Part shown: positions 14,901 to 29,610 of the stretch, piece by piece
Layout of the letters: the number at the start of each line of letters is the position of its first letter
Numbering within the stretch: the first letter of the stretch is position 1
Source: Utricularia gibba
Taxonomy: Eukaryota; Streptophyta; Magnoliopsida; Lamiales; Lentibulariaceae
DNA length: 64,000 nt
Reading direction: 5' to 3'
NCBI GenBank assembly: GCA_002189035.1
Contig: NEEC01000107.1
Coordinates: forward strand, 62,001-126,000
Made by a program: the position numbers and the translations under genes
The notes under the pieces: model-generated
Seen by the model: only the letters and a program-made list of their open reading frames with translations
The model's database searches: none
Told to the model about the DNA's origin: nothing

Positions 14901-17900
14901 ACCTTGGGTCGGATGAACTTCCCAACGAAAGCACCCACCAAAAACGACAAGCTTTTCCTTCAGAAACCATGTAGGCAGCTGCCGAAAACCCAACGTTAAT
15001 AAATGGATCACTTTTTTGCCGGGCTACAAATGACTATGGGCCCGAGCGACCCGACCTCCGGCCCGATCCTGTGCCCCTCGAGAGCGCCTCCTCAAATATA
15101 AAGCTTGTGGAGAAAACCATTTGGGGTGCTCATGACATCCTAACTTCAATAAATGCATCACGATTTTCGTCGAATAGGACCCGATTGGGCTCAGGAGTCG
15201 AACCGAACCTTGGGTCCGGATGAATTCCAACAAAAGCACCCACCAAAAACGACAAGCTTTTCCTTCAGAAACCATGTAGGCAGCTGCCGAAAACCCAACG
15301 TTAATAAATGGATCACTTTTTTTGCCGGGCTACAAATGACTATGGGCCCGAGCGACCGACCTCCGGCCGATCCTGTGCCCCTCGAGAGCGCCTCCTCAAA
15401 TATAAAGCTTGTGGGAGAAAACCATTTGGGGTGCTCATGACATCCTAACTTCAAAAAATGCATCACGATTTTCGTCGAATAGGACCCGATTGGGCTCAGG
15501 AGTCGAACCGAACCTTGGGTCCGGACGAACTCCCAACAAAGCACCCACCCAAAAACGACAAGCTTTTCCTTCAGAAACCATGTAGGCAGCTGCCGAAAAC
15601 CCAACGTTAATAAATGGATCACTTTTTTGCCGGGCTACAAATGACTATGGGCCCGAGCCCGACCCGACCTCCGGCCCGATCCTGGTGCCCCTCGAGAGCG
15701 CCTCCTCAAATATAAAGCTTGTGGATGAGAAAACCATTTGGGGTGCTCATGACATCCTAACTTCAAAAAATGCATCACGATTTTCGTCGAATAGGACCCG
15801 ATTGGGCTCAGGAGTCGAACCGAACCTTGGGTCCGGATGAACTTCCCAACGAAAGCACCCACCCAAAAACGACAAGCTTTTCCTTCAGAAACCATGTAGG
15901 CAGCTGCCGAAAACCCAACGTTAATAAATGGATCACTTTTTTGCCGGGCTACAAATGACTATGGGCCCGAGCCCGACCCGACTCCGGCCCGATCCTGGTG
16001 CCCCTCGAGAGCGCCTCCTCAATATAAAGCTTGTGGATGAGAAAACCATTTGGGGTGCTCATGACATCCTAACTTCAATAAATGCATCACGATTTTCGTC
16101 GAATAGGACCCGATTGGGCTCAGGAGTCGAACCGAACCTTGGGTCCGGACGAACTTCCAACAAAGCACCCACCCAAAAACGACAAGCTTTTCCTTCAGAA
16201 ACCATGTAGGCAGCTGCCGAAAACCCAACGTTAATAAATGGATCACTTTTTTGCCGGGCTACAAATGACTATGGGCCCGAGCCCGACCCGACCTCCGGCC
16301 CGATCCTGGTGCCCCTCGAGAGCGCCTCCTCAAATATAAAGCTTGTGGAGAAAACCATTTGGGGTGCTCATGACATCCTAACTTCAAAAAATGCATCACG
16401 ATTTTCGTCGAATAGGACCCATTGGGCTCAGGAGTCGAACCGAACCTTGGGTCCGGATGAACTTCCCAACGAAAGCACCCACCCAAAAACGACAAGCTTT
16501 TCCTTCAGAAACAATGTAGGCAGCTGCCGAAAACCCAACGTTAATAAATGGATCACTTTTTTGCCGGGCTACAAATGACTATGGGCCCGAGCCCGACCGA
16601 CCTCCGGCCGATCCTGTGCCCCTCGAGAGCGCCTCCTCAAATATAAAGCTTGTGGATGAGAAAACCATTTGGGGTGCTCATGACATCCTAACTTCAAAAA
16701 ATGCATCACGATTTTCGTCGAATAGGACCCATTGGGCTCAGGAGTCGAACCGAACCTTGGGTCCGGATGAACTTCCCAACAAAAAGCACCCACCCAAAAA
16801 CGACAAGCTTTTCCTTCAGAAACCATGTAGGCAGCTGCCGAAAACCCAACGTTAATAAATGGATCACTTTTTTTGCCGGGCTACAAATGACTATGGGCCC
16901 GAGCCCGACCGACCTCCGGCCCGATCCTGTGCCCCTCGAGAGCGCCTCCTCAAATAAAAGCTTGTGGTTGAGAAAACCATTTGGGGTGCTCATGACATCC
17001 TAACTTCAAAAAATGCATCACGATTTTCGTCGAATAGGACCCGATTGGGCTCAGGAGTCGAACCGAACCTTGGGTCCGGACGAATTCCAACAAAGCACCC
17101 ACCCAAAAACGACAAGCTTTTCCTTCAAAAATGTAGGCAGCTGCCGAAAACCCAACGTTAATAAATGGATCACTTTTTTGCCGGGCTACAAATGACTATG
17201 GGCCGAGCCCGACCCGACCTCCGGCCCGATCCTGGTGCCCCTCGAGAGCGCCTCCTCAAATATAAAGCTTGTGGAAAGAAAACCATTTGGGGTGCTCATG
17301 ACATCCTAACTTCAAAAATGCATCACGATTTTCGTCGAATAGGACCCGATTGGGCTCAGGAGTCGAACAGAACCTTGGGTCCGGATGAACTTCCCAACGA
17401 AAGCACCCACCCAAAAACGACAAGCTTTTCCTTCAGAAACCATGTAGGCAGCTGCCGAAAACCCAACGTTAATAAATGGATCACTTTTTGCCGGGCTACA
17501 AATGACTATGGGCCCGAGCCCGACCGACCTCCGGCCCGATCCTAGTGCCCCTCGAGAGCGCCTCCTCAAATATAAAGCTTGTGGAGAAAACCATTTGGGG
17601 TGCTCATGACATCCTAACTTCAAAAATGCATCACGATTTTCGTCGAATAGGACCCGATTGGGCTCAGGAGTCGAACCGAACCTTGGGTCCGGATGAATTC
17701 CCAACGCACCCCCCAAAAACGACAAGCTTTTCCTTCAGAAACATGTAGGCAGCTGCCGAAAACCCAACGTTAATAAATGGATCACTTTTTTTGCCGGGCT
17801 ACAAATGACTATGGGCCGAGCGAGACCTCCGGCCCGATCCTAGTGCCCCTCGAGAGCGCCTCCTCAAATATAAAGCTTGTGGTTGAGAAAACCATTTGGG

Positions 17901-20900
17901 GTGCTCATGACATCCTAACTTCAAAAAATGCATCACGATTTTCGTCGAATAGGACCCGATTGGGCTCAGGAGTCGAACCGAACCTTGGGTCCGGACGAAC
18001 TTCCCAACAAAGCACCCACCCAAAAACGACAAGCTTTTCCTTCAGAAACCATGTAGGCAGCTGCCGAAAACCCAACGTTAATAAATGGATCACTTTTTTG
18101 CCGGGCTACAAATGACTATGGGCCCGAGCCCGACCCGACCTCCGGCCCGATCCTGGTGCCCCTCGAGAGCGCCTCCTCAAATATAAAGCTTGTGGAGAAA
18201 ACCATTTGGGGTGCTCATGACATCCTAACTTCAAAAAATGCATCACGATTTTCGTCGAATAGGACCCGATTGGGCTCAGGAGTCGAACCGAACCTTGGGT
18301 CCGGATGAACTTCCCAACGAAAGCACCCACCAAAAACGACAAGCTTTTCCTTCAGAAACAATGTAGGCAGCTGCCGAAAACCCAACGTTAATAAATGGAT
18401 CATTTTTTTGCCGGGCTACAAATGACTATGGGCCCGAGCCCGACCGACCTCCGGCCCGATCCTGGTGCCCCTCGAGAGCGCCTCCTCAAATATAAAGCTT
18501 GTGGAGAGAAAACCATTTGGGGTGCTCATGACATCCTAACTTCAATAAATGCATCACGATTTTCGTCGAATAGGACCCGATTGGGCTCAGGAGTCGAACC
18601 GAACCTTGGGTCCGGAACTTCCCAACAAAGCACCCACCAAAAACGACAAGCTTTTCCTTCAGAACCATGTAGGCAGCTGCCGAAAACCCAACGTTAATAA
18701 ATGGATCACTTTTTTGCCGGGCTACAAATGACTATGGGCCGAGCCCGACCGACCTCCGGCCCGATCCTGGTGCCCCTCGAGCGCCTCCTCAAATATAAAG
18801 CTTGTGGAAAGAAACCATTTGGGGTGCTCATGACATCCTAACTTCAAAAATGCATCACGATTTTCGTCGAATAGGACCCGATTGGGCTCAGGAGTCGAAG
18901 AACCTTGGGTCCGGACGAACTTCCCAACGAAAGCACCACCCAAAAACGACAAGCTTTTCCTTCAGAAACAATGTAGGCAGCTGCCGAAAACCCAACGTTA
19001 ATAAATGGATCACTTTTTTTGCCGGGCTACAAATGACTATGGGCCCGAGCCCGACCGACCTCCGGCCCGATCCTGTGCCCCTCGAGAGCGCCTCCTCAAA
19101 TATAAAGCTTGTGGATGAGAAAACCATTTGGGGTGCTCATGACATCCTAACTTCAAAAAATGCATCACGATTTTCGTCGAATAGGACCCGATTGGGCTCA
19201 GGAGTCGAACCGAACCTTGGGTCCGGACGAATTCCCAACGAAAGCACCCACCAAAAACGACAAGCTTTTCCTTCAGAAACCATGTAGGCAGCTGCCGAAA
19301 ACCCAACGTTAATAAATGGATCACTTTTTTTGCCGGGCTACAAATGACTATGGGCCCGAGCCGACCGACCTCCGGCCCGATCCTGTGCCCCTCGAGAGCC
19401 TCCTCAAATAAAAAAGCTGTGGTTGAGAAAACCATTTGGGGTGCTCATGACATCCTAACTTCAAAAATGCATCACGATTTTCGTCGAATAGGACCCGATT
19501 GGGCTCAGGAGTCGAACCGAACCTTGGGTCCGGACGAACTTCCAACAAAGCACCCACCCAAAAACGACAAGCTTTTCCTTCAGAAACCATGTAGGCAGCT
19601 GCCGAAAACCCAACGTTAATAAATGGATCACTTTTTTTGCCGGGCTACAAATGACTATGGGCCGAGCCCGACCGACCTCCGGCCCGATCCTGGTGCCCTC
19701 GAGAGCGCCTCCTCAAATATAAAGCTTGTGGATGAGAAAACCATTTGGGGTGCTCATGACATCCTAACTTCAAAAATGCATCACGATTTTCGTCGAATAG
19801 GACCCGATTGGGCTCAGGAGTCGAACCGAACCTTGGGTCCGGATGAACTTCCCAACGAAAGCACCCACCCAAAAACGACAAGCTTTTCCTTCAGAAACAT
19901 GTAGGCAGCTGCCGAAAACCCAACGTTAATAAATGGATCACTTTTTTGCCGGGCTACAAATGACTATGGGCCCGAGCCCGACCCGACCTCCGGCCCGATC
20001 CTGGTGCCCCTCGAGAGCGCCTCCTCAAATATAAAGCTTGTGGAAAGAAAACCATTTGGGGTGCTCATGACATCCTAACTTCAAAAAAATGCATCACGAT
20101 TTTCGTCGAATAGGACCCGATTGGGCTCAGGAGTCGAACCGAACCTTGGGTCCGGACGAACTTCCCAACAAAAAGCACCCACCCAAAAACGACAAGCTTT
20201 TCCTTCAGAAACCATGTAGGCAGCTGCCGAAAACCCAACGTTAATAATGGATCACTTTTTTGCCGGGCTACAAATGACTATGGGCCCGAGCGAGACCTCC
20301 GGCCCGATCCTGTGCCCCTCGAGAGCGCCTCCTCAAATAAAAAGCTTGTGGTTGAGAAAACCATTTGGGGTGCTCATGACATCCTAACTTCAATAAATGC
20401 ATCACGATTTTCGTCGAATAGGACCCGATTGGGCTCAGGAGTCGAACCGAACCTTGGGTCCGGACGAACTTCCCAACAAAGCACCCACCCAAAAACGACA
20501 AGCTTTTCCTTCAGAAACCATGTAGGCAGCTGCCGAAAACCCAACGTTAATAAATGGATCACTTTTTTGCCGGGCTACAAATGACTATGGGCCGAGCCCG
20601 ACCCGACCTCCGGCCCGATCCTGGTGCCCCTCGAGAGCGCCTCCTCAAATATAAAGCTTGTGGAGAAAACCATTTGGGGTGCTCATGACATCCTAACTTC
20701 AAAAAATGCATCACGATTTTCGTCGAATAGGACCCGATTGGGCTCAGGAGTCGAACAGAACCTTGGGTCCGGATGAACTTCCCAACGAAAGCACCCACCC
20801 AAAAACGACAAGCTTTTCCTTCAGAAACCATGTAGGCAGCTGCCGAAAACCCAACGTTAATAAATGGATCACTTTTTTGCCGGGCTACAATGACTATGGG

Positions 20901-23900
20901 CCGAGCCCGACCGACCTCCGGCCCGATCCTGTGCCCCTCGAGAGCGCCTCCTCAAATATAAAGCTTGTGGAGAAAACCATTTGGGGTGCTCATGACATCC
21001 TAACTTCAAAAAATGCATCACGATTTTCGTCGAATAGGACCCGATTGGGCTCAGGAGTCGAACCGAACCTTGGGTCCGGATGAACTTCCCAACGAAAGCA
21101 CCCACCCAAAACGACAAGCTTTTCCTTCAGAAACCATGTAGGCAGCTGCCGAAAACCCAACGTTAATAAATGGATCACTTTTTTTGCCGGGCTACAAATG
21201 ACTATGGGCCCGAGCCGACCCGACCTCCGGCCCGATCCTGTGCCCCTCGAGAGCGCCTCCTCAAATAAAAGCTGTGGTTGAGAAAACCATTTGGGGTGCT
21301 CATGACATCCTAACTTCAAAAAATGCATCACGATTTTCGTCGAATAGGACCCGATTGGGCTCAGGAGTCGAACCGAACCTTGGGTCCGGACGAACTTCCC
21401 AACAAAGCACCCACCCAAAAACGACAAGCTTTTCCTTCAGAAACCATGTAGGCAGCTGCCGAAAACCCAACGTTAATAAATGGATCACTTTTTTGCCGGG
21501 CTACAAATGACTATGGGCCGAGCCGACCTGACCTCCGGCCCGATCCTGTGCCCCTCGAGAGCGCCTCCTCAAATATAAAGCTTGTGGAAGAAAACCATTT
21601 GGGGTGCTCATGACATCCTAACTTCAAAAAATGCATCACGATTTTCGTCGAATAGGACCCGATTGGGCTCAGGAGTCGAACCGAACCTTGGGTCCGGACG
21701 AACTTCCCAACGAAAGCACCCACCCAAAAACGACAAGCTTTTCCTTCAGAACAATGTAGGCAGCTGCCGAAAACCCAACGTTAATAAATGGATCACTTTT
21801 TTTGCCGGGCTACAAATGACTATGGGCCCGAGCCGACCCGACCTCCGGCCCGATCCTGGTGCCCCTCGAGAGCGCCTCCTCAAATAAAGCTTGTGGATGA
21901 GAAAACCATTTGGGGTGCTCATGACATCCTAACTTCAATAAATGCATCACGATTTTCGTCGAATAGGACCCGATTGGGCTCAGGAGTCGAACCGAACCTT
22001 GGGTCCGGACGAACTTCCCAACAAGCACCCACCCAAAAACGACAAGCTTTTCCTTCAGAAACATGTAGGCAGCTGCCGAAAACCCAACGTTAATAAATGG
22101 ATCACTTTTTTTGCCGGGCTACAAATGACTATGGGCCGAGCCCGACCCACCTCCGGCCCGATCCTGGTGCCCCTCGAGAGCGCCTCCTCAAATATAAAGC
22201 TTGTGGAGAAAACCATTTGGGGTGCTCATGACATCCTAACTTCAATAAAATGCATCACGATTTTCGTCGAATAGGACCCGATTGGGCTCAGGAGTCGAAC
22301 CGAACCTTGGGTCGGACGAACTTCCCAACGAAAGCACCCACCCAAAAACGACAAGCTTTTCCTTCAGAAACCATGTAGGCAGCTGCCGAAAACCCAACGT
22401 TAATAAATGGATCACTTTTTTTGCCGGGCTACAAATGACTATGGGCCGAGCCCGACCCGACCTCCGGCCCGATCCTGGTGCCCCTCGAGAGCGCCTCCTC
22501 AAATATAAAGCTTGTGGAGAAAACCATTTGGGGTGCTCATGACATCCTAACTTCAAAAAATGCATCACGATTTTCGTCGAATAGGACCCGATTGGGCTCA
22601 GGAGTCGAACCGAACCTTGGGTCCGGATGAACTTCCCAACGAAAGCACCCACCCAAAAACGACAAGCTTTTCCTTCAGAAACCATGTAGGCAGCTGCCGA
22701 AAACCCAACGTTAATAAATGGATCACTTTTTTGCCGGGCTACAAATGACTATGGGCCGAGCCGACCGACCTCCGGCCCGATCCTGGTGCCCCTCGAGAGC
22801 GCCTCCTCAAATATAAAGCTTGTGGGAAAACCATTTGGGGTGCTCATGACATCCTAACTTCAAAAAATGCATCACGATTTTCGTCGAATAGGACCCGATT
22901 GGGCTCAGGAGTCGAACCGAACCTTGGGTCCGGACGAACTTCCCAACGAAAGCACCCACCCAAAAACGACAAGCTTTTCCTTCAGAAACAATGTAGGCAG
23001 CTGCCGAAAACCCAACGTTAATAAATGGATCACTTTTTTTGCCGGGCTACAAATGACTATGGGCCCGAGCCGACCCGACCTCCGGCCCGATCCTAGTGCC
23101 CCTCGAGAGCGCCTCCTCAAATATAAAGCTTGTGGAGAGAAACCATTTGGGGTGCTCATGACATCCTAACTTCAAAAATGCATCACGATTTTCGTCGAAT
23201 AGGACCCGATTGGGCTCAGGAGTCGAACCGAACCTTGGGTCCGGACGAACTTCCCAACAAAGCACCCACCCAAAAACGACAAGCTTTTCCTTCAGAAAAC
23301 ATGTAGGCAGCTGCCGAAAACCCAACGTTAATAAATGGATCACTTTTTTTGCCGGGCTACAAATGACTATGGGCCGAGCCCGACCCGACCTCCGGCCCGA
23401 TCCTGGTGCCCCTCGAGAGCGCCTCCTCAAATATAAAGCTTGTGGAAAGAAAACCATTTGGGGTGCTCATGACATCCTAACTTCAAAAATGCATCACGAT
23501 TTTCGTCGAATAGGACCCGATTGGGCTCAGGAGTCGAACCGAACCTTGGGTCCGGATGAACTTCCCAACGAAAGCACCCACCCAAAAACAAGCTTTTCCT
23601 TCAGAAACCATGTAGGCAGCTGCCGAAAACCCAACGTTAATAAATGGATCACTTTTTTTGCCGGGCTACAAATGACTATGGGCCCGAGCCCGACCGACCT
23701 CCGGCCCGATCCTGTGCCCCTCGAGAGCGCCTCCTCAAATATAAAGCTTGTGGACAAGAAAACCATTTGGGGTGCTCATGAATCCTAACTTCAAAAAATG
23801 CATCACGATTTTCGTCGAATAGGACCCGATTGGGCTCAGGAGTCGAACCGAACCTTGGGTCCGGATGAACTTCCCAAAAAGCACCCACCCAAAAACGACA

Positions 23901-26900
23901 AGCTTTTCCTTCAGAAACCATGTAGGCAGCTGCCGAAAACCCAACGTTAATAAATGGATCACTTTTTTTGCCGGGCTACAAATGACTATGGGCCCGAGCG
24001 AGACCTCCGCCCCGATCCTGTGCCCCTCGAGAGCGCCTCCTCAAATAAAAGCTTGTGTTGAGAAAACCATTTGGGGTGCTCATGACATCCTAACTTCAAA
24101 AATGCATCACGATTTTCGTCGAATAGGACCCGATTGGGCTCAGGAGTCGAACCGAACCTTGGGTCCGGACGAACTTCCCAACAAAGCACCCACCCAAAAA
24201 CGACAAGCTTTTCCTTCAGAAACCATGTAGGCAGCTGCCGAAAACCCAACGTTAATAAATGGATCACTTTTTTTGCCGGGCTACAAATGACTATGGGCCC
24301 GAGCCCGACCCGACCTCCGGCCCGATCCTGGTGCCCCTCGAGAGCGCCTCCTCAAATATAAAGCTTGTGGAAAAAAACCATTTGGGTGCTCATGACATCC
24401 TAACTTCAAAAAATGCATCACGATTTTCGTCGAATAGGACCCGATTGGGCTCAGGAGTCGAACCGAACCTTGGGTCCGGATGAACTTCCCAACGAAAGCA
24501 CCCACCCAAAAACGACAAGCTTTTCCTTCAGAAACAATGTAGGCAGCTGCCGAAAACCCAACGTTAATAAATGGATCACTTTTTTGCCGGGCTACAAATG
24601 ACTATGGGCCCGAGCCGACCGACCTCCGGCCCGATCCTGGTGCCCCTCGAGAGCGCCTCCTCAAATATAAAGCTTGTGGAGAAAACCATTTGGGGTGCTC
24701 ATGACATCCTAACTTCAAAAAATGCATCACGATTTTCGTCGAATAGGACCCGATTGGGCTCAGGAGTCGAACCGAACCTTGGGTCCGGACGAACTTCCAA
24801 CGAAAGCACCCACCCAAAAACGACAAGCTTTTCCTTCAGAAACCATGTAGGCAGCTGCCGAAAACCCAACGTTAATAAATGGATCACTTTTTTGCCGGGC
24901 TACAAATGACTATGGGCCGAGCCCGACCGACCTCCGGCCCGATCCTGGTGCCCCTCGAGAGCGCCTCCTCAAATATAAAGCTTGTGGAGAAAACCATTTG
25001 GGGTGCTCATGACATCCTAACTTCAAAAATGCATCACGATTTTCGTCGAATAGGACCCATTGGGCTCAGGAGTCGAACCGAACTTGGGTCCGGATGAATT
25101 CCCAACAAAAGCACCCACCCAAAAACGACAAGCTTTTCCTTCAGAAACCATGTAGGCAGCTGCCGAAAACCCAACGTTAATAAATGGATCACTTTTTTTG
25201 CCGGGCTACAAATGACTATGGGCCCGAGCGACCGACCTCCGGCCCGATCCTAGTGCCCCTCGAGAGCGCCTCCTCAAATAAAAAGCTGTGGTTGAGAAAA
25301 CCATTTGGGGTGCTCATGACATCCTAACTTCAAAAAATGCATCACGATTTTCGTCGAATAGGACCCGATTGGGCTCAGGAGTCGAACCGAACCTTGGGTC
25401 CGGACGAATTTCCCAACAAAGCACCCACCCAAAAACGACAAGCTTTTCCTTCAGAAACCATGTAGGCAGCTGCCGAAAACCCAACGTTAATAAATGGATC
25501 ACTTTTTTTGCCGGGCTACAAATGACTATGGGCCGAGCCCGACCCGACCTCCGGCCCGATCCTGGTGCCCCTCGAGAGCGCCTCCTCAAATATAAAGCTT
25601 GTGGAAAGAAAACCATTTGGGGGCTCATGACATCCTAACTTCAAAAAATGCATCACGATTTTCGTCGAATAGGACCCGATTGGGCTCAGGAGTCGAACCG
25701 AACCTTGGGTCCGGATGAACTTCCCAACGAAAGCACCCACCCAAAAACGAAAGCTTTTCCTTCAGAAACAATGTAGGCAGCTGCCGAAAACCCAACGTTA
25801 ATAAATGGATCACTTTTTTGCCGGGCTACAAATGACTATGGGCCGAGCCCGACGACCTCCGGCCCGATCCTGGTGCCCCTCGAGAGCGCCTCCTCAAATA
25901 TAAAGCTTGTGGAGAAAACCATTTGGGGTGCTCATGACATCCTAACTTCAAAAAATGCATCACGATTTTCGTCGAATAGGACCCGATTGGGCTCAGGAGT
26001 CGAACCGAACCTTGGGTCCGGACGAACTTCCCAACGAAAGCACCCACCCAAAAACGACAAGCTTTTCCTTCAGAAACCATGTAGGCAGCTGCCGAAAACC
26101 CAACGTTAATAAATGGATCACTTTTTTTGCCGGGCTACAAATGACTATGGGCCGAGCCCGACCGACCTCCGGCCCGATCCTGGTGCCCCTCGAGAGCGCC
26201 TCCTCAAATATAAAGCTTGTGGAAGAAAACCATTTGGGGTGCTCATGACATCCTAACTTCAAAAAATGCATCACGATTTTCGTCGAATAGGACCCGATTG
26301 GGCTCAGGAGTCGAACCGAACCTTGGGTCCGGATGAACTTCCCAACGAAAGCACCCACCCAAAAACGACAAGCTTTTCCTTCAGAAACCATGTAGGCAGC
26401 TGCCGAAAACCCAACGTTAATAAATGGATCACTTTTTTGCCGGGCTACAAATGACTATGGGCCGAGCCCGACCCGACCTCCGGCCCGATCCTGGTGCCCC
26501 TCGAGAGCGCCTCCTCAAATATAAAGCTTGTGGACAAGAAAACCATTTGGGGTGCTCATGACATCCTAACTTCAAAAATGCATCACGATTTTCGTCGAAT
26601 AGGACCCATTGGGCTCAGGAGTCGAACCGAACCTTGGGTCCGGATGAACTTCCCAACGAAAGCACCCACCCAAAACGACAAGCTTTTCCTTCAGAAACAA
26701 TGTAGGCAGCTGCCGAAAACCCAACGTTAATAAATGGATCACTTTTTTGCCGGGCTACAAATGACTATGGGCCGAGCCCGACCCGACCTCCGGCCCGATC
26801 CTGTGCCCCTCGAGAGCGCCTCCTCAAATATAAAGCTTGTGGATGAGAAAACCATTTGGGGTGCTCATGACATCCTAACTTCAAAAAATGCATCACGATT

Positions 26901-28716
26901 TTCGTCGAATAGGACCCGATTGGGCTCAGGAGTCGAACCGAACCTTGGGTCCGGATGAACTTCCCAACGAAAGCACCCACCCAAAAACGACAAGCTTTTC
27001 CTTCAGAAACATGTAGGCAGCTGCCGAAAACCCAACGTTAATAAATGGATCACTTTTTTGCCGGGCTACAAATGACTATGGGCCGAGCCCGACCGACCCC
27101 CGGCCCGATCCTGGTGCCCCTCGAGAGCGCCTCCTCAAATATAAAGCTTGTGGAAAGAAAACCATTTGGGGTGCTCATGACATCCTAACTTCAAAAAATG
27201 CATCACGATTTTCGTCGAATAGGACCCGATTGGGCTCAGGAGTCGAACCGAACCTTGGGTCCGGACGAACTTCCCAACGAAAGCACCCACCAAAAACGAC
27301 AAGCTTTTCCTTCAGAAACCATGTAGGCAGCTGCCGAAAACCCAACGTTAATAAATGGATCACTTTTTTGCCGGGCTACAAATGACTATGGGCCGAGCCC
27401 GACCGACCTCCGGCCCGATCCTGTGCCCTCGAGAGCGCCTCCTCAAATATAAAGCTTGTGGAGAAAAACCATTTGGGGTGCTCATGACATCCTAACTTCA
27501 AAAAAATGCATCACGATTTTCGTCGAATAGGACCCGATTGGGCTCAGGAGTCGAACCGAACCTTGGGTCCGGATGAACTTCCCAACGAAAGCACCCACCC
27601 AAAAACGACAAGCTTTTCCTTCAGAAACCATGTAGGCAGCTGCCGAAAACCCAACGTTAATAAATGGATCACTTTTTTTGCCGGGCTACAAATGACTATG
27701 GGCCCGAGCCGACGACCTCCGGCCCGATCCTAGTGCCCCTCGAGAGCGCCTCCTCAAATAAAAAGCTGTGGAGAAAACCATTTGGGGTGCTCATGACATC
27801 CTAACTTCAAAAATGCATCACGATTTTCGTCGAATAGGACCCGATTGGGCTCAGGAGTCGAACCGAACCTTGGGTCCGGATGAACTTCCCAACGAAAGCA
27901 CCCACCCAAAAACGACAAGCTTTTCCTTCAGAAACCATGTAGGCAGCTGCCGAAAACCCAACGTTAATAAATGGATCACTTTTTTGCCGGGCTACAAATG
28001 ACTATGGGCCCGAGCCGACCCGACCTCCGGCCCGATCCTGGTGCCCCTCGAGAGCGCCTCCTCAAATATAAAGCTTGTGGACAAGAAAACCATTTGGGGT
28101 GCTCATGACATCCTAACTTCAAAAAATGCATCACGATTTTCGTCGAATAGGACCCCATTGGGCTCAGGAGTCGAACAACCTTGGGTCCGGATGAACTTCC
28201 CAACGAAAGCACCCACCCAAAAACGACAAGCTTTTCCTTCAGAAACAATGTAGGCAGCTGCCGAAAACCCAACGTTAATAAATGGATCACTTTTTTTCCG
28301 GGCTACAAATGACTATGGGCCCGAGCGACCCGACCTCCGGCCCGATCCTGGCCCCTCGAGAGCGCCTCCTCAAATATAAAGCTTGTGGAGAAAACCATTT
28401 GGGGTGCTCATGACATCCTAACTTCAAAAAAATGCATCACGATTTTCGTCGAATAGGACCCGATTGGGCTCAGGAGTCGAACCGAACCTTGGGTCCGGAC
28501 GAACTTCCCAACAAAGCACCCACCCAAAAACGACAAGCTTTTCCTTCAGAAACCATGTAGGCAGCTGCCGAAAACCCAACGTTAATAAATGGATCACTTT
28601 TTTTGCCGGGCTACAAATGACTATGGGCCGAGCCCGACCGACCTCCGGCCCGATCCTGGTGCCCCTCGAGAGCGCCTCCCAAATATAAAGCTTGTGGAGA
28701 GAAAACCATTTGGGGT

Positions 28717-29610
28717 GCTCATGACATCCTAACTTCAAAAATGCATCACGATTTTCGTCGAATAGGACCCGATTGGGCTCAGGAGTCGAACCGAACCTTG
28801 GGTCCGGATGAACTTCCCAACGAAAGCACCCACCAAAAACGACAAGCTTTTCCTTCAGAAACCATGTAGCAGCTGCCGAAAACCCAACGTTAATAAATGG
28901 ATCACTTTTTTGCCGGGCTACAAATGACTATGGGCCCGAGCCCGACCGACCGGATCCTGGTGCCCCTCGAGAGCGCCTCCTCAAATATAAAGCTTGTGGA
29001 AAATTTGGGGTGCTCATGACATCCTAACTTCAAAAAAATGCATCACGATTTTCGTCGAATAGGACCCGATTGGGCTCAGGAGTCGAACAGAACCTTGGGT
29101 CCGGATGAACTTCCCAACGAAAGCACCCACCCAAAAACGACAAGCTTTTCCTTCAGAAACCATGTAGGCAGCTGCCGAAAACCCAACGTTAATAAATGGA
29201 TCACTTTTTTTGCCGGGCTACAAATGACTATGGGCCGAGCCCGACCTGACCTCCCTGTGCCCCTCGAGAGCGCCTCCTCAAATATAAAGCTTGTGGACAA
29301 GAAAACCATTTGGGGTGCTCATGACATCCTAACTTCAAAAAATGCATCACGATTTTCGTCGAATAGGACCCGATTGGGCTCAGGAGTCGAACCGAACCTT
29401 GGGTCCGGATGAATTCCCAACAAAAGCACCCACCAAAACGACAAGCTTTTCCTTCAGAAACCATGTAGGCAGCTGCCGAAAACCCAACGTTAATAAATGG
29501 ATCACTTTTTTTTGCCGGGCTACAAATGACTATGGGCCCAGAACATCCTAGTGCCCCTCGAGAGCGCCTCCTCAAATAAAAAGCTTGTGGTTGAGAAAAC
29601 CATTTGGGGT
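28717..29610. repeat. Three consecutive monomers with half-B core deletions
   Basis: Copies at 28717-29011 (295 bp), 29012-29316 (305 bp) and 29317-29610 (294 bp) each lose a different piece of the CCGA-rich core. The junctions read GACCGACCGGATCC, GACCTCCCTGTGCCCC and GGGCCCAGAACATCC. The first also shortens the linker to GTGGAAAATTTGGGG. The third has an 8-T run instead of 7 or fewer. Flanking copies are of normal length. Confidence 0.8.
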